In this document: piece by piece, positions 18,068-29,081 of the stretch
Numbering within the stretch: the first letter of the stretch is position 1
How the letters are laid out: each line of letters starts with the position of its first letter
Origin: Vogesella margarita
GTDB taxonomy: Bacteria; Pseudomonadota; Gammaproteobacteria; Burkholderiales; Chromobacteriaceae
Direction: 5' to 3'
Assembly: GCF_028548475.1 (NCBI RefSeq)
Contig: NZ_JAQQLE010000009.1
Coordinates: 1 to 64,000 of the forward strand
Length of the DNA: 64,000 nucleotides
Program-made: the position numbers and the translations under genes
Notes under the pieces: model-generated
What the model saw: the letters and a program-made list of their open reading frames with translations, nothing else
Database searches by the model: none
What the model was told of the DNA's origin: nothing

Positions 18068-19288
18068 ATGCCCGCCGTTGCCGCCGCGCTCGCCCAGCGC
18101 CTGCTCTCCCCGTTCCGCGACCTGCCCGCCGGCGTCCACATCCAGATCGTCGCCACCCTGATCAACACCATGGGCGGCATCGCCAAGCTGTTCCTGCCGC
18201 TCTATTTCCTGGAGCGCTACCGGCTGCCCTACGGCAGCATCGGCCTCCTGATGGGCTGCTACGGCCTCGGCTGCTTTATCGGCGCCTACGCCGGCGGCGC
18301 CCTCAGCGACCGTCTCGATACCCGCAAGCTGTGCGCGGCGCTGCTGCTGGCCGGCGGGCTGCTGACCATATCGCTGGCGCTGCCGCTGCCGGTGTGGGGC
18401 TTCGTGCCGTTGCTGCTGCTGACCGGGCTGGCCGACGGCGGCTTCCGCCCCGGCAATATGCGGCTGGTGCTGGAGCCGTGCGCACCGTCGCAGCGCGCCA
18501 CCGCGCAAGGCTTGTACCGGGTGGCGTTCAATCTCGGCGTCTCGCTGGCCGGCATCACCGGCGGCCTGCTGGCGGTATACGGCTACCAGTGGGTGTTCGT
18601 GGCGCAGGGTTGTGCCAGTCTGCTGGCCTGCCTGTGGCTGGTGATGGCCTATCGCCGCCAGCCGCAGGCACCGGGCCAGCCGCAGGCGCCTGCGGCCAAC
18701 CTTGAGGCACAGGACGGTTCGCCGTGGCGGGATGCCGCCTTTTTGCGCTTCATCGCAGGGCAGCTGCTGATCCTGGCGGTATTCGACCAGATGTACGGCA
18801 CGCTGGGCATGTTCCTGCGCGAACACTACCGGCTGGGGCCGCAGTGGATCGGCTATCTGTTCACCCTCAACGGACTGATGGTGGTGCTGCTGCAGGTGCC
18901 GATTGCGCAGCGCATCCAGCGCTGGGGGCTGGCGCGCAGCTCGCACCTCGGGGTGCTCGGCATCGGCCTGAGCTTTTGCCTGCTGAATGCCGGCACCGGT
19001 GCGCCGTGGGCGCTGCTGGCGATGCTGGTGCTGACCGTCGGCGAACTACTGCTGTCGCCGACCTGGTCGGTGATCGTGATGCAGTGCTCGGAAGGCCGGC
19101 AACGCGGCCGCTACCTCGGCATCTACTCCGCCGCGTGGAGCGGGCGCACGCTATATGCGCCGGCGCTGGGCACCTGGATCTACGGCACGCTGGGCGGTGC
19201 CGCCCTGTGGTGGCTGTGCGCCGGGGTCGCCCTACTGACCGTGGCACTGCAGGCCGGCGCGCTGCGCCAGATGCTGACACGCCCCTGA
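18068..19288 (+). CDS. MFS transporter
   Basis: A 406-residue major facilitator with about 12 hydrophobic segments, a cytoplasmic loop GGALSDRLDTRK between helices 2 and 3 (the MFS motif A) and a longer central loop near 200-220 where a 12-mer repeat copy encodes Ala-Ala-Asn-Leu (18692-18703). The substrate is not evident; the general pattern resembles drug or metabolite efflux carriers. ATG 18068 follows CCACAAGGATTTCCC. It is not obviously in an operon. Confidence 0.85.
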   Translation: MPAVAAALAQRLLSPFRDLPAGVHIQIVATLINTMGGIAKLFLPLYFLERYRLPYGSIGLLMGCYGLGCFIGAYAGGALSDRLDTRKLCAALLLAGGLLTISLALPLPVWGFVPLLLLTGLADGGFRPGNMRLVLEPCAPSQRATAQGLYRVAFNLGVSLAGITGGLLAVYGYQWVFVAQGCASLLACLWLVMAYRRQPQAPGQPQAPAANLEAQDGSPWRDAAFLRFIAGQLLILAVFDQMYGTLGMFLREHYRLGPQWIGYLFTLNGLMVVLLQVPIAQRIQRWGLARSSHLGVLGIGLSFCLLNAGTGAPWALLAMLVLTVGELLLSPTWSVIVMQCSEGRQRGRYLGIYSAAWSGRTLYAPALGTWIYGTLGGAALWWLCAGVALLTVALQAGALRQMLTRP

Positions 19289-19292
19289 ATGC

Positions 19293-19339
19293 AAAAAGCC
19301 CTGCACACGGTGCAGGGCTTCGGGCTTGCGGCCAACCTT
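19293..19339 (-). terminator. Prx terminator plus 12-mer repeat
   Basis: AAGCCCTGCAC (19296-19306) pairs with GTGCAGGGCTT (19310-19320), followed on the minus strand by TTTTTGC, so it terminates the peroxiredoxin gene. The repeat TTGCGGCCAACCTT (19326-19339) lies between it and the stop codon of that gene. Confidence 0.8.
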
Positions 19340-19363
19340 GTGGCTGGCACGGGCAGGCGCTGA

Positions 19364-19978
19364 TTACAGCGCGGCGGCGTTCTCGGCCAGGTAGGAAGCC
19401 ACGCCTTCGGCGGACGGCTTCATGCCTTTCTTACCCTTGTTCCAGCCGGCCGGGCACACTTCACCGTGTTCTTCGGTGAACTGCAGCGCGTCAACCATGC
19501 GCAGCATTTCGTCCACGTTGCGGCCCAGTGGCAGGTTGTTGACTACCTGGTGCTGTACCACGCCGGACTTGTCGATCAGGAAGGAACCACGGAAGGCCAC
19601 GCCACCGTCGGCTTCCACGTCGAAGGCCTTGCACAGGTCGTGCTGGATGTCAGCCACCAGGGTGTAGCCCACCTGGCCGATACCGCCTTTTTCCACCGGG
19701 GTGTTGCGCCATGCGGCGTGGGAGAACTGGCTGTCGATGGACACGCCGATCACTTCCACGTTGCGGGCCTTGAACTCGGCCAGACGGTGGTCGAAGGCGA
19801 TCAGCTCGGACGGGCACACGAAGGTGAAGTCCAGCGGGTAGAAGAACACCACGGCGTATTTGCCGGCAGTTGCCTGCTGGAAGGAATAGTTGTCAACAAT
19901 CTGACCATCGCCCAGTACGGCGGAGAAGGTTTTTTCGCCTGCAAAGAACGGTGCCTGTTTGCCTACAAGTACGGCCAT
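19364..19978 (-). CDS. 2-Cys peroxiredoxin (AhpC/Prx1 type)
   Basis: Thiol peroxidase reducing H2O2 and organic hydroperoxides. The 204-residue protein has the peroxidatic Cys in FYPLDFTFVCPSE (about residue 54), a resolving Cys in GEVCPAGW near 175 and the GGIG insertion typical of typical 2-Cys enzymes. Length fits the Prx1 group. The start ATG 19978 follows AAGGAGAATCAC on the minus strand, a strong ribosome-binding site, fitting an abundant protein. No OxyR-type site was identified upstream. Confidence 0.92.
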   Translation of the reverse strand: MAVLVGKQAPFFAGEKTFSAVLGDGQIVDNYSFQQATAGKYAVVFFYPLDFTFVCPSELIAFDHRLAEFKARNVEVIGVSIDSQFSHAAWRNTPVEKGGIGQVGYTLVADIQHDLCKAFDVEADGGVAFRGSFLIDKSGVVQHQVVNNLPLGRNVDEMLRMVDALQFTEEHGEVCPAGWNKGKKGMKPSAEGVASYLAENAAAL

Positions 19979-20237
19979 GTGATTCTCCTTGGAGTTCGGT
20001 TATCTGTGAATCCTGCGGACGATGATCCGCAAACTGGCACGTTTATAAATCAGCACCGCGCCAGCTGCCAATTGAATATCCAAATTGCCGTCATTAAAAC
20101 GGGCAATCACCTGCCAGCCAGGGCCGCCTCGTCGCCAACCATGCGAAACAGATAACGTTGGCCACAATCTGGATTAAAATAAAGCCATGCCGGCAATCGC
20201 CCCCAACCTCCTTTCAACCACCCGCCCCGGGATGACC

Positions 20238-21428
20238 ATGAGCAAACAGCTGACCATACTGGCGGTAGACGATGTCAGCCAGCACCGCGCCATGCTGACA
20301 CAGTTCATCCGCGAGCTGGGCCATGTGCCGGTTACCGCCAGCAACGGCCAGGAGGCGGTGGATTACTGCCGCGCCAGCATGCCGGACATGATCCTGATGG
20401 ACATCCTGATGCCGGTGATGGACGGTTTTACCGCCACCCGCCACATCCGGGCGTTACTGGCCGGCCGCTGGATCCCTATCGTGTTCCTGTCGGCGCTGAA
20501 CGAAGAAGCCGATTACCTGCACGGACTGGAGGCCGGCGGTGACGACTACCTGGCCAAGCCGGTCAACCTGTCGCTGCTGTCGGCCAAGATCAGCAGCCTG
20601 CAGCGCGTGATCGACATGCAGGAACGCCTTGCCGACAGCCACCACCAGCTGGAACAGTACTACGCCACCACCCAGCAGGAACACAGCCTGGCGCAGCACG
20701 TGCTGGAAAGCTTCAACACCGCCGCCAATGCCCGGCGCCACAATATCCAGAGCTGGCTGAAATCGGCGGTACACCTCAGCGGCGACGTGATCTGCATCGC
20801 ACACTCGCCGTCCGGCACCGACCACGTGATGCTGGCCGACAGCACCGGCCACGGGCTGGTGGCGGCCATCTGCTGCCTGCCGGCGATCGACACCTTCCAC
20901 GCCATGACCCAGCGCGGCGCCGGCATCGGCGAGATCGCCGAGTCGATCAACAGCAAACTGCACCAGACGCTGCCTATCGGCCACTTCGTCGCCGCCGCGC
21001 TGCTCGCCGTCGACTACCGCAGCGGCAGCATCACAGTGTGGAACGGCGGCATTCCCTGTTGCAGCTTCATCAACCGGCACGGCGAGCGGGAAAAAGCCTT
21101 CCGCTCCGCCCACCCGCCGCTGGGCACGCTGCCACCGGAGGCATTCGACCCGCAACAGGAGCAGTACCGGTGGCAGCATGACGGCGAGATCATCGTCTGC
21201 TCCGACGGCGTCACCGAGGCGCGCAACGCGGCGCAGCAGCAGTTTGGCGAGGACGGCGTGCTGCAGGCGGCCCGCGCGGCACAGGGGCACGACACCGCGA
21301 CGCGAATCGCCACCGCCTTGCAGCAGCATCTGCAGCAACAGCACCCCATGGACGACGCCTCGCTGGTGGTGATCGGCTGCCGGCGCCAGCCGGCCCTGCC
21401 GCCCGCTGCGGAACCGCCAGCGGAGTAA
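20238..21428 (+). CDS. Response regulator with PP2C-type phosphatase output
   Basis: About 396 residues from ATG 20238. The N-terminal receiver domain has the phosphoacceptor Asp in MILMDILMPVMDG and Lys in LAKPVNL, followed by a coiled-coil linker and a SpoIIE/RsbU-like PP2M phosphatase domain with LADSTGHGLVAA, WNGGIP and VCSDGVTEA. Such proteins usually dephosphorylate an anti-sigma-factor antagonist in partner-switching pathways; no STAS or kinase partner lies next to it. The start is uncertain: ATG 20187 and 20232 are also in frame. Confidence 0.88.
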   Translation: MSKQLTILAVDDVSQHRAMLTQFIRELGHVPVTASNGQEAVDYCRASMPDMILMDILMPVMDGFTATRHIRALLAGRWIPIVFLSALNEEADYLHGLEAGGDDYLAKPVNLSLLSAKISSLQRVIDMQERLADSHHQLEQYYATTQQEHSLAQHVLESFNTAANARRHNIQSWLKSAVHLSGDVICIAHSPSGTDHVMLADSTGHGLVAAICCLPAIDTFHAMTQRGAGIGEIAESINSKLHQTLPIGHFVAAALLAVDYRSGSITVWNGGIPCCSFINRHGEREKAFRSAHPPLGTLPPEAFDPQQEQYRWQHDGEIIVCSDGVTEARNAAQQQFGEDGVLQAARAAQGHDTATRIATALQQHLQQQHPMDDASLVVIGCRRQPALPPAAEPPAE

Positions 21429-21450
21429 CAAGCCGCCGCACGAGCATGAA

Positions 21451-21500
21451 AAAACGGGAGCCGCGGCTCCCGTTTTGCTGTTGCTGCCTTGCGGCCAACC

Positions 21501-21502
<2 letters not shown>
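21451..21502. terminator. Bidirectional terminator and repeat overlapping the aspS stop
   Basis: AAAACGGGAGCCG (21451-21463) and CGGCTCCCGTTTT (21464-21476) form a perfect 26-bp palindrome between convergent genes. TTGCGGCCAACCTT (21489-21502) follows and its last bases form part of the aspS stop codon (21501-21503, minus strand). Confidence 0.85.
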
Positions 21503-23303
<1,801 letters not shown>

Positions 23304-23401
23304 GCAGAAGCCTTTTAGCCTTAAATTCGAAGATTCTTGTAATAAAAACAAAGGCAGAGGCGGGACAACCGGCCTCTGCTGAGCTCATTCAATAACGCAT
23401 T

Positions 23402-24037
23402 TTACTTGCGTTTTTCACTATCGGGGGCACCGGGCGCGACAACGCCCATGGAAATGACGTATTTCAGTGCCGCGTCCACCGACATGTCCAGCTCGCGCGT
23501 GTCCTGCTTCGGCACGATGATGAAGTAGCCGGAGGTCGGGTTCGGCGTGGTCGGCACGTAGACGCTGACGAAGTCGTCCTCGCCCAGCTGCTGCTTCACC
23601 TCGCCGGACGGGGCGCCGGTCTGGAAGGCGATGGTCCACGCATTCTGGTGCGGGAAACGCACCAAGAGCGCCTTGCGGAAGGCCTGGCCGGAGTCGGACA
23701 GCAGGGTGTCGCTGACCTGCTTCACGCTGTTGTAGATGGTTTTCACCACCGGCGTGCGGGTCAGCACCAGCTCCCACAGGTCGAGCAGGCGCTGGCCGAG
23801 AACGTTGGCCGCCATGAAGCCGGTACCCAGCAGCACCGCGAATGCCAGCACCACGCCAAGGCCGGGGATGTCGAAGCCGAACAGGCTCTCCGGACGCCAG
23901 CCCTGCGGCAGCAGGTTCACGGTCTGGTCCAGGGTGCCGATGATCAGGTTCAGCACCCACAGCGTGATGGCGATCGGCAACCAGATCAGCAAACCGGCAA
24001 TCAGGTAGCCGCGCAACGTCATTTTGATATGTTTCAT
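23402..24037 (-). CDS. DUF502 family inner-membrane protein
   Basis: A 211-residue protein with two membrane segments (about 9-33 and 58-82) and a soluble C-terminal domain containing SGYFIIVPKQDTRELDMSVDAALKYVISMG, the DUF502 signature. Function is unknown in the family. ATG 24037 is chosen over an upstream start at 24100 because it begins at the conserved MKHIKMTLRGYL. It starts eight bases after fmdB. Confidence 0.88.
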   Translation of the reverse strand: MKHIKMTLRGYLIAGLLIWLPIAITLWVLNLIIGTLDQTVNLLPQGWRPESLFGFDIPGLGVVLAFAVLLGTGFMAANVLGQRLLDLWELVLTRTPVVKTIYNSVKQVSDTLLSDSGQAFRKALLVRFPHQNAWTIAFQTGAPSGEVKQQLGEDDFVSVYVPTTPNPTSGYFIIVPKQDTRELDMSVDAALKYVISMGVVAPGAPDSEKRK

Positions 24038-24044
24038 CGGTATC

Positions 24045-24281
24045 TCAGGCACATCCGCCACTTCCGCAACCGCCGCTACCGCAAGCCGGACCGCTGCCAC
24101 TGTTCTTGAAATCGGTAACGTACCAGCCGCTGCCCTTGAGCTGGAAGCCGGCCGCGGTCAGTACCTTGCCGTAACGCTGGCTGCCGCAGGACGGGCAGTC
24201 GGTCAGTGCTGCATCGCTCATTTTCTGCAGATGTTCGTTCTGTACGCCACAGGCATCACAGCGGTATTCGTAAATCGGCAT
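24045..24281 (-). CDS. FmdB-family zinc-ribbon protein
   Basis: A 78-residue protein with MPIYEYRCDACG and a second CPSCGS pair, forming the FmdB/CxxC zinc ribbon, followed by a Gly/Ser/Cys-rich tail with repeated GSGGC. FmdB proteins are putative regulatory or metal-binding proteins. The fmdB-DUF502-aspS order is widespread in betaproteobacteria. The tail with extra cysteines is typical of this subfamily. Confidence 0.88.
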   Translation of the reverse strand: MPIYEYRCDACGVQNEHLQKMSDAALTDCPSCGSQRYGKVLTAAGFQLKGSGWYVTDFKNSGSGPACGSGGCGSGGCA

Positions 24282-24536
24282 GTTTTAGCCCTCCACAAAC
24301 AAAGACGATGACATAATTCAATCGGATATTGCAGTGCATCAAAGATTGCCGCAATAAAACCCTGCATGATAATGGGGTCACAATCGCTGGCAATCAAGTA
24401 GCACGCCAAGCCAACGGGCGATTATATCCGACTGATAGAACAATAGAAAACGCTCGCTTCATCGCATTGCAACACGCGTGCCCGATGCTTTGCCGCCAGC
24501 GTCATCCTAACCTTTAGCTAACTGGAGTTGATCAGC

Positions 24537-25313
24537 ATGAACCCATCCCACCTGCCGCTGGCCGGCAAACGCGGTCTGATTGTCGGTATCGCCAACGAAC
24601 ACAGCATCGCCTACGGCTGCGCCAAGATCATGCGGGAACAGGGCGCCGAAGTCGCCATCACCTACCTCAACGAAAAGGCGGAAAAATTCGTGCGCCCGCT
24701 GGCCGAAGGGTTGGCCGCACCGCTGATCCTGCCGCTGGACGTCCAGGCCGACGGCCAGCTGGAACTGGTGTTCGCCGCGATCGAGGAAACCTGGGGCCAG
24801 ATCGACTTCGTGGTGCACTCCATCGCCTTCTGCCCGATGGACGACCTGCACGGCCGCGTCACCGACTGCTCGCGTGACGGTTTCCTGCAGGCGATGCGCG
24901 TGTCGTGCTACTCCTTCATCGAGATGGCGCGCCTGGCCGAGCCGCTGATGAAGAACGGCGGCGCGCTGATCACCATGAGCTATCACGGCGCCGACAAGGT
25001 GGTCGAAAACTACAACATCATGGGGCCGGTGAAGGCGGCGCTGGAAAGCACCACCCGCTACATGGCGCACGAACTGGGCCCGAAAGGCATCCGCGTGCAC
25101 ACCATCTCGCCAGGGCCGCTGAAGACCCGCGCCGCCAGCGGCATCGCCCACTTCGACCAGCTGATCGACGACGCCATCGCCCGCGCACCGCAAAACCGGC
25201 TGGTGGACATCGAGGACGTCGGCAACACCTGCGCCTTCCTCGCCTCCGACGCTGCCCGCGCGCTGACCGGCGAGGTCACCTACGTCGATGGCGGCTTCAA
25301 CATCATGGCCTGA
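24537..25313 (+). CDS. fabI: Enoyl-ACP reductase (NADH), FabI type
   Basis: Last reduction of the fatty-acid elongation cycle. The 258-residue short-chain dehydrogenase has GKRGLIVGIANEHSIAYG for NAD binding and the FabI catalytic Y-x6-K (YNIMGPVK), plus the ISPGPLKTRAASGI substrate loop. ATG 24537 follows GGAGTTGATCAGC. It is followed after 11 bases by a phosphotransacetylase-family gene and then ackA, a run that suggests co-regulation of acyl-phosphate and fatty-acid metabolism. Confidence 0.93.
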   Translation: MNPSHLPLAGKRGLIVGIANEHSIAYGCAKIMREQGAEVAITYLNEKAEKFVRPLAEGLAAPLILPLDVQADGQLELVFAAIEETWGQIDFVVHSIAFCPMDDLHGRVTDCSRDGFLQAMRVSCYSFIEMARLAEPLMKNGGALITMSYHGADKVVENYNIMGPVKAALESTTRYMAHELGPKGIRVHTISPGPLKTRAASGIAHFDQLIDDAIARAPQNRLVDIEDVGNTCAFLASDAARALTGEVTYVDGGFNIMA

Positions 25314-25324
25314 GGAACGACATC

Positions 25325-26245
25325 ATGATCCGCGACGTACACGCCTTTAGCGACATCATCAGCCAGGCCACCGCCAACGGTCCGCAGCCGATGGCGGTGG
25401 CCCATCCCTGCAGCCCGGAAGCACTGCTGGGCGCGGTCGAGGCCGCCGAGCACGGCATCGCCACCCCGATCCTGATCGCGCCGCGCGCCAAGCTGCTCAA
25501 GCTGGCCGCCGGCATGGACATCGACCTCTCCCGCTTCGAGGTGATCGACGCCGAGCACAGCCACGCCGCCGCCGAGCGCGCGGTGGCACTGGTGCGCGAC
25601 GGTCGTGCCGACAGCCTGATGAAGGGCAGTCTGCACACCGACGAGTTCATGAGCGCAGTGCTGGACCGCAGCAAGGGCATCCGCACCGACCGCCGCATCA
25701 GCCACGTGTTCGTGATGAAGGTGGAAAGCTACCCGCGCTACCTGTTCATCACCGACGCCGCCATCAACATCGAACCGGACCTGATGACCAAGCGCGACAT
25801 CTGCCAGAACGCCATCGACCTGACCCACGCCCTCGGCGTGGCGCAGCCGAAGGTGGCGATCCTGGCGGCGGTGGAAACCATCAACCCGGCGATGCGCGCC
25901 ACGCTGGATGCGGCGGCGCTGTGCAAGATGGCCGACCGCGGCCAGATCCGCGGCGCGCTGCTGGACGGCCCGCTGGCCTTCGACAACGCCATCTCGCACG
26001 CGGCGGCCGACACCAAGGGCATCGACTCGGCGGTCGCCGGCGAACCGGACATCTTGTTGGTGCCGGACCTGGAATCGGGCAATATGCTGGCCAAGCAGCT
26101 GACCTATCTGGCCGCCGCGGCCAGCGCCGGCATCGTGATGGGCGCCCGGGTGCCGATCGTGCTGACCAGCCGTGCCGACGATGCGGCCGGACGGCTGGCT
26201 TCGGCAGCGGTGGCCAACGTCTTTGCCGCCCACAGAAAAGGATAA
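25325..26245 (+). CDS. Phosphate acetyl/butyryltransferase
   Basis: A 306-residue enzyme of the PTA_PTB family interconverting acyl-CoA and acyl phosphate. Family hallmarks are the ADSLMKGSLHTDEFMSAVL segment, ITDAAINIEPDL and the C-terminal PDLESGNMLAKQLTYL. Length is that of single-domain Ptb/Pta rather than the 700-residue multidomain Pta. Whether acetyl- or butyryl-CoA is preferred cannot be told. It is sandwiched between fabI and ackA with gaps of 11 and 3 bases, so one operon. Confidence 0.88.
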   Translation: MIRDVHAFSDIISQATANGPQPMAVAHPCSPEALLGAVEAAEHGIATPILIAPRAKLLKLAAGMDIDLSRFEVIDAEHSHAAAERAVALVRDGRADSLMKGSLHTDEFMSAVLDRSKGIRTDRRISHVFVMKVESYPRYLFITDAAINIEPDLMTKRDICQNAIDLTHALGVAQPKVAILAAVETINPAMRATLDAAALCKMADRGQIRGALLDGPLAFDNAISHAAADTKGIDSAVAGEPDILLVPDLESGNMLAKQLTYLAAAASAGIVMGARVPIVLTSRADDAAGRLASAAVANVFAAHRKG

Positions 26246-26248
26246 ATC

Positions 26249-27412
26249 ATGAGCAAGGCCCTCATCGCCATCAATGCCGGCTCCGCCACGCTGAAATTCC
26301 GCGCCTACCAGCCGGACGGCGTGCAACTGCTGGCACGCGGCCTCGTCGACCGTTTCGGAGCCGCCGGCGCCAGCCTGGAGCTGGACTACGGCGGCCGCCA
26401 GACGCGGGTGACACTGGCCGGCAGCAGCCGCGACGAGGCGGTGGCGGCCGTGCTCAACATCCTTGCCGACAAGGGGCTGGAAGCGGTGGCGGTCGCGCAC
26501 CGCGTGGTGCACGGCGGAGACCGCTACACCAGCCCGGTGGTGCTGACGCCGGAAGTGGTCGACCACCTGGCGGAGCTGATTCCGCTGGCACCGCTGCACC
26601 AGCCGGCCAGCCTGGGCGTGATGAGCGCCTTCGCGCGGCTGGACAGTCGGCTGACCCAGATCGCCTGCTTCGACACCGCCTTCCATTGCGGCCAACCCGA
26701 GGTCGCCACCCGCTTCGGCATCGCCCGCCACTGGCACGAGCAGGGCATCCGCCGCTACGGTTTCCACGGCCTGTCCTACGCATCCATCGCGCGGCGGCTG
26801 GGCGACATGGCGCTGGCCAGCCAGCGTGTGGTGGTCTGCCATCTGGGCAGCGGCGCCAGCGCCTGCGCCATCCACGACGGCCGCAGCATCGCCTCCAGCA
26901 TGGGTTTTTCCGCGGTCGACGGCCTGATGATGGGCAGCCGCCCCGGCAACCTCGATCCGGAGGTGGTGCTGTACTGGCTGGAGCACGAGGGCATGGACAT
27001 CGCCCAGGTGCGGCAGGAGCTGTACAAGCACAGCGGCCTGCTCGGCGTGTCCGGCCTGTCCGCCGACATGCGCGAGCTGCTGGCCAGCAAGGAGCCGGCG
27101 GCGAAGGAGGCGATCGAGCTGTTCTGCTACCGCGCCGCACGCGAAGTGGCGTCGCTGGCCACCGCGATGAAGGGGCTGGATGCGGTGGTGTTCACCGCCG
27201 GCATCGGCGAGCGCTCGCCGGAGGTGCGCGCCCGCATCCTGAAACAGCTGTCCTGGCTCGGCTTCGAGGTCGACCTTGCGGCCAACCTTGCTCGCTCGCA
27301 GCGCATCACCACGCCGCACAGCCCGCGCCACGCCTACGTCATCGCCACCGACGAAGAAGGCGAAATGGCCCGCGAGGCCGCCGCACTGCTCAGCGGCGAC
27401 GTGCAGCTGTAA
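26249..27412 (+). CDS. ackA: Acetate (acyl) kinase
   Basis: Catalyses ATP + acetate = ADP + acetyl phosphate; with the preceding gene it forms a Pta-AckA pathway. The 387-residue protein has the ASKHA family signatures INAGSATLKFRA at the N-terminus, HRVVHGGDRYT, FDTAFH, YGFHGLSY, HLGSGASACAIHDGRS and FTAGIGERSPEVR. A 12-mer repeat copy (27278-27289) lies near the 3' end, encoding Leu-Ala-Ala-Asn-Leu. Confidence 0.94.
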   Translation: MSKALIAINAGSATLKFRAYQPDGVQLLARGLVDRFGAAGASLELDYGGRQTRVTLAGSSRDEAVAAVLNILADKGLEAVAVAHRVVHGGDRYTSPVVLTPEVVDHLAELIPLAPLHQPASLGVMSAFARLDSRLTQIACFDTAFHCGQPEVATRFGIARHWHEQGIRRYGFHGLSYASIARRLGDMALASQRVVVCHLGSGASACAIHDGRSIASSMGFSAVDGLMMGSRPGNLDPEVVLYWLEHEGMDIAQVRQELYKHSGLLGVSGLSADMRELLASKEPAAKEAIELFCYRAAREVASLATAMKGLDAVVFTAGIGERSPEVRARILKQLSWLGFEVDLAANLARSQRITTPHSPRHAYVIATDEEGEMAREAAALLSGDVQL

Positions 27413-27430
27413 TCCCGTACCCGGATAAAA

Positions 27431-27464
27431 GCGGCGGGCGGCGGATCACTCCGCCGCCCGCCGC
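27431..27464 (-). terminator. Convergent ackA/pldA terminator
   Basis: A 15-bp perfect GC-rich stem (27431-27445 with 27450-27464) and a 4-nt loop. The T-rich side (TTTTATCC) is on the minus strand, so it best terminates pldA. Confidence 0.75.
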
Positions 27465-27484
27465 TTGCATTCTGCCATCGCGCC

Positions 27485-28585
27485 TCAGTTGGCCAGCCAG
27501 TCGGTCAGCATCAGGCCGACCCCGAGCCCGCGCGAATGGTGGTTGTAGTCGAGCAGGCTTTCGCCGTAGCCATCAAACGCCTGCACATAGCCGCGCAGCC
27601 GCCCGGCCACCGGGAAGGTCCAGTCCAGCTGCAGCGCGCCCTTGCCGTGCAGCGGGTTGTAGCGCACGCGGCCGCCCAGGGTCTGATCGTTCCAGCGGTA
27701 CACCGCCTGCACGTCGCCGCGGCCCATGTATCGGGTGATGTCCGGATTGTCGTCGGTAGCGCGCGATTCCGGCAGCCGGTACCACCAGCGCCCGGTCAGG
27801 CTCAGGTTGCCCTTCTCCGCGCCGGCCATCACGTAGGCCCGGTTCCAGCTGCGCGACAGCGGATCGGTCTGGCCGTTGGACTGGTGCACCACGCCGACCC
27901 CGGCCATGCGCAAACGCCAGCCCTGCCACGTCCAGTGCGCCGGCAGCGGCGTGGTCAGCATCACTTCCGGCTCGTAGTCGGTCTCGCGGAACGGGGACGA
28001 CTGCCCCTTGTTGTACATCTGCCAGTGCGACTGCTGGGTGTAGCCGAACCACAGATCGGCCGGCGTGCCGAGCACGTTCTGCCACAGCTTGCTCTTGAAC
28101 GAGAGCTGGTACTTGGTTTCGACATTGCTGAGCTTGGTGCCGAACAGGCTGACCGACTCCTGCGTCGGCGACGACGGCTGCGAATTGGGCGAGAACAGTT
28201 GCCACAGCGGCAGGATGTAGGTCGGCTGGTGCGCGCGCAGCACGAAGGTGCCCAGCTTGTTGTCCTCGTCCAGATCCCACTGCCGGGCCAGGCCCGAGGC
28301 GGAGAAGCGCGGCGCGGGCGGCGCCGTGTCGGCATCGGCCGCTACCGGCGCGGCGTCCAGTTGCGGCAACTCGTTTGCGGCCAACGTTGTCGCCGCCGGC
28401 GGGCTTGCCGGCGCGGCCGACAGTTCCGACGGCAGCAGCAACGGTGCCGGCGGCAGCAAGGCGTCGAAACAGGCCAGACGCTCGGCGTCCGCCAGGATGG
28501 CACGACACTGCTTGAACGGTGACAGCGCCTCATCGGCATACACTTGGCTGGCTAGCAGCAACAACACTGGCGGCAGCAACTTCAT
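27485..28585 (-). CDS. pldA: Outer-membrane phospholipase A
   Basis: Outer-membrane beta-barrel phospholipase. The 366-residue precursor has a signal peptide (about 1-17), then a Pro/Ala-rich segment to roughly residue 95, then the barrel with the catalytic HQSNGQTDPLSRSWNR motif. It is about 75 residues longer than E. coli PldA, all in the N-terminal segment, which includes CRAILADAERLACFD, a Cys-containing motif seen in other periplasmic proteins. A degenerate repeat (28376-28387) falls in the linker. Confidence 0.9.
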   Translation of the reverse strand: MKLLPPVLLLLASQVYADEALSPFKQCRAILADAERLACFDALLPPAPLLLPSELSAAPASPPAATTLAANELPQLDAAPVAADADTAPPAPRFSASGLARQWDLDEDNKLGTFVLRAHQPTYILPLWQLFSPNSQPSSPTQESVSLFGTKLSNVETKYQLSFKSKLWQNVLGTPADLWFGYTQQSHWQMYNKGQSSPFRETDYEPEVMLTTPLPAHWTWQGWRLRMAGVGVVHQSNGQTDPLSRSWNRAYVMAGAEKGNLSLTGRWWYRLPESRATDDNPDITRYMGRGDVQAVYRWNDQTLGGRVRYNPLHGKGALQLDWTFPVAGRLRGYVQAFDGYGESLLDYNHHSRGLGVGLMLTDWLAN

Positions 28586-28636
28586 CGACTCACCCGCAAT
28601 TCAGGAACAAAGCACGGTAGACCGCGCAGAAACACA

Positions 28637-28662
28637 AAAGGCTCCGCGATTGCGGAGCCTTT
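28637..28662 (-). terminator. rpsT terminator
   Basis: AAAAGGCTCCGC (28637-28648) and GCGGAGCCTTT (28652-28662) form a strong stem followed on the minus strand by TTTTGTGTTTC. Confidence 0.85.
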
Positions 28663-28686
28663 GCGTATTCTTGCGTCAAACCCGGA

Positions 28687-28953
28687 TCAGGCAGCCATGG
28701 CCTTGATGTGGGCAGACAGGCGGCTCTTGTGGCGAGCTGCCTTGTTCTTGTGGTACACGCCTTTGTCAGCCAGACGATCAATCACTTTAACGGAAGCGAG
28801 GAACACAGTGTTTGCTACTGCCTTGTCGCCGGCTTCGATTGCTTTGATCACTTTCTTAACGGCGGTACGGAAGGCCGTACGCAGGCTTGCGTTGTGCGCG
28901 CGCTGCTTAAGGGCCTGGCGTGCACGCTTGCGAGCTTGTGCGCTATTAGCCAT
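28687..28953 (-). CDS. rpsT: 30S ribosomal protein S20
   Basis: Small-subunit primary-binding protein for 16S rRNA. The 88-residue, Lys/Arg/Ala-rich helical protein starts [13 protein letters not shown] and ends with [13 protein letters not shown], matching bS20 in length and composition. A consensus ribosome-binding site AGGAGAATTCC precedes ATG. It is divergent from murJ, the usual arrangement in many betaproteobacteria. Confidence 0.97.
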   Translation of the reverse strand: MANSAQARKRARQALKQRAHNASLRTAFRTAVKKVIKAIEAGDKAVANTVFLASVKVIDRLADKGVYHKNKAARHKSRLSAHIKAMAA

Positions 28954-29081
28954 GGAATTCTCCTGATGAGCTGAATCTGAAACGGCAGATTTTAAGGCCT
29001 AAGATCACGTTTTGCAACAACAATACCTCCCGCGTAAACTACGCCCCTCGATAAAAGCGTCATCAACCCGTTCGGTAAAGC

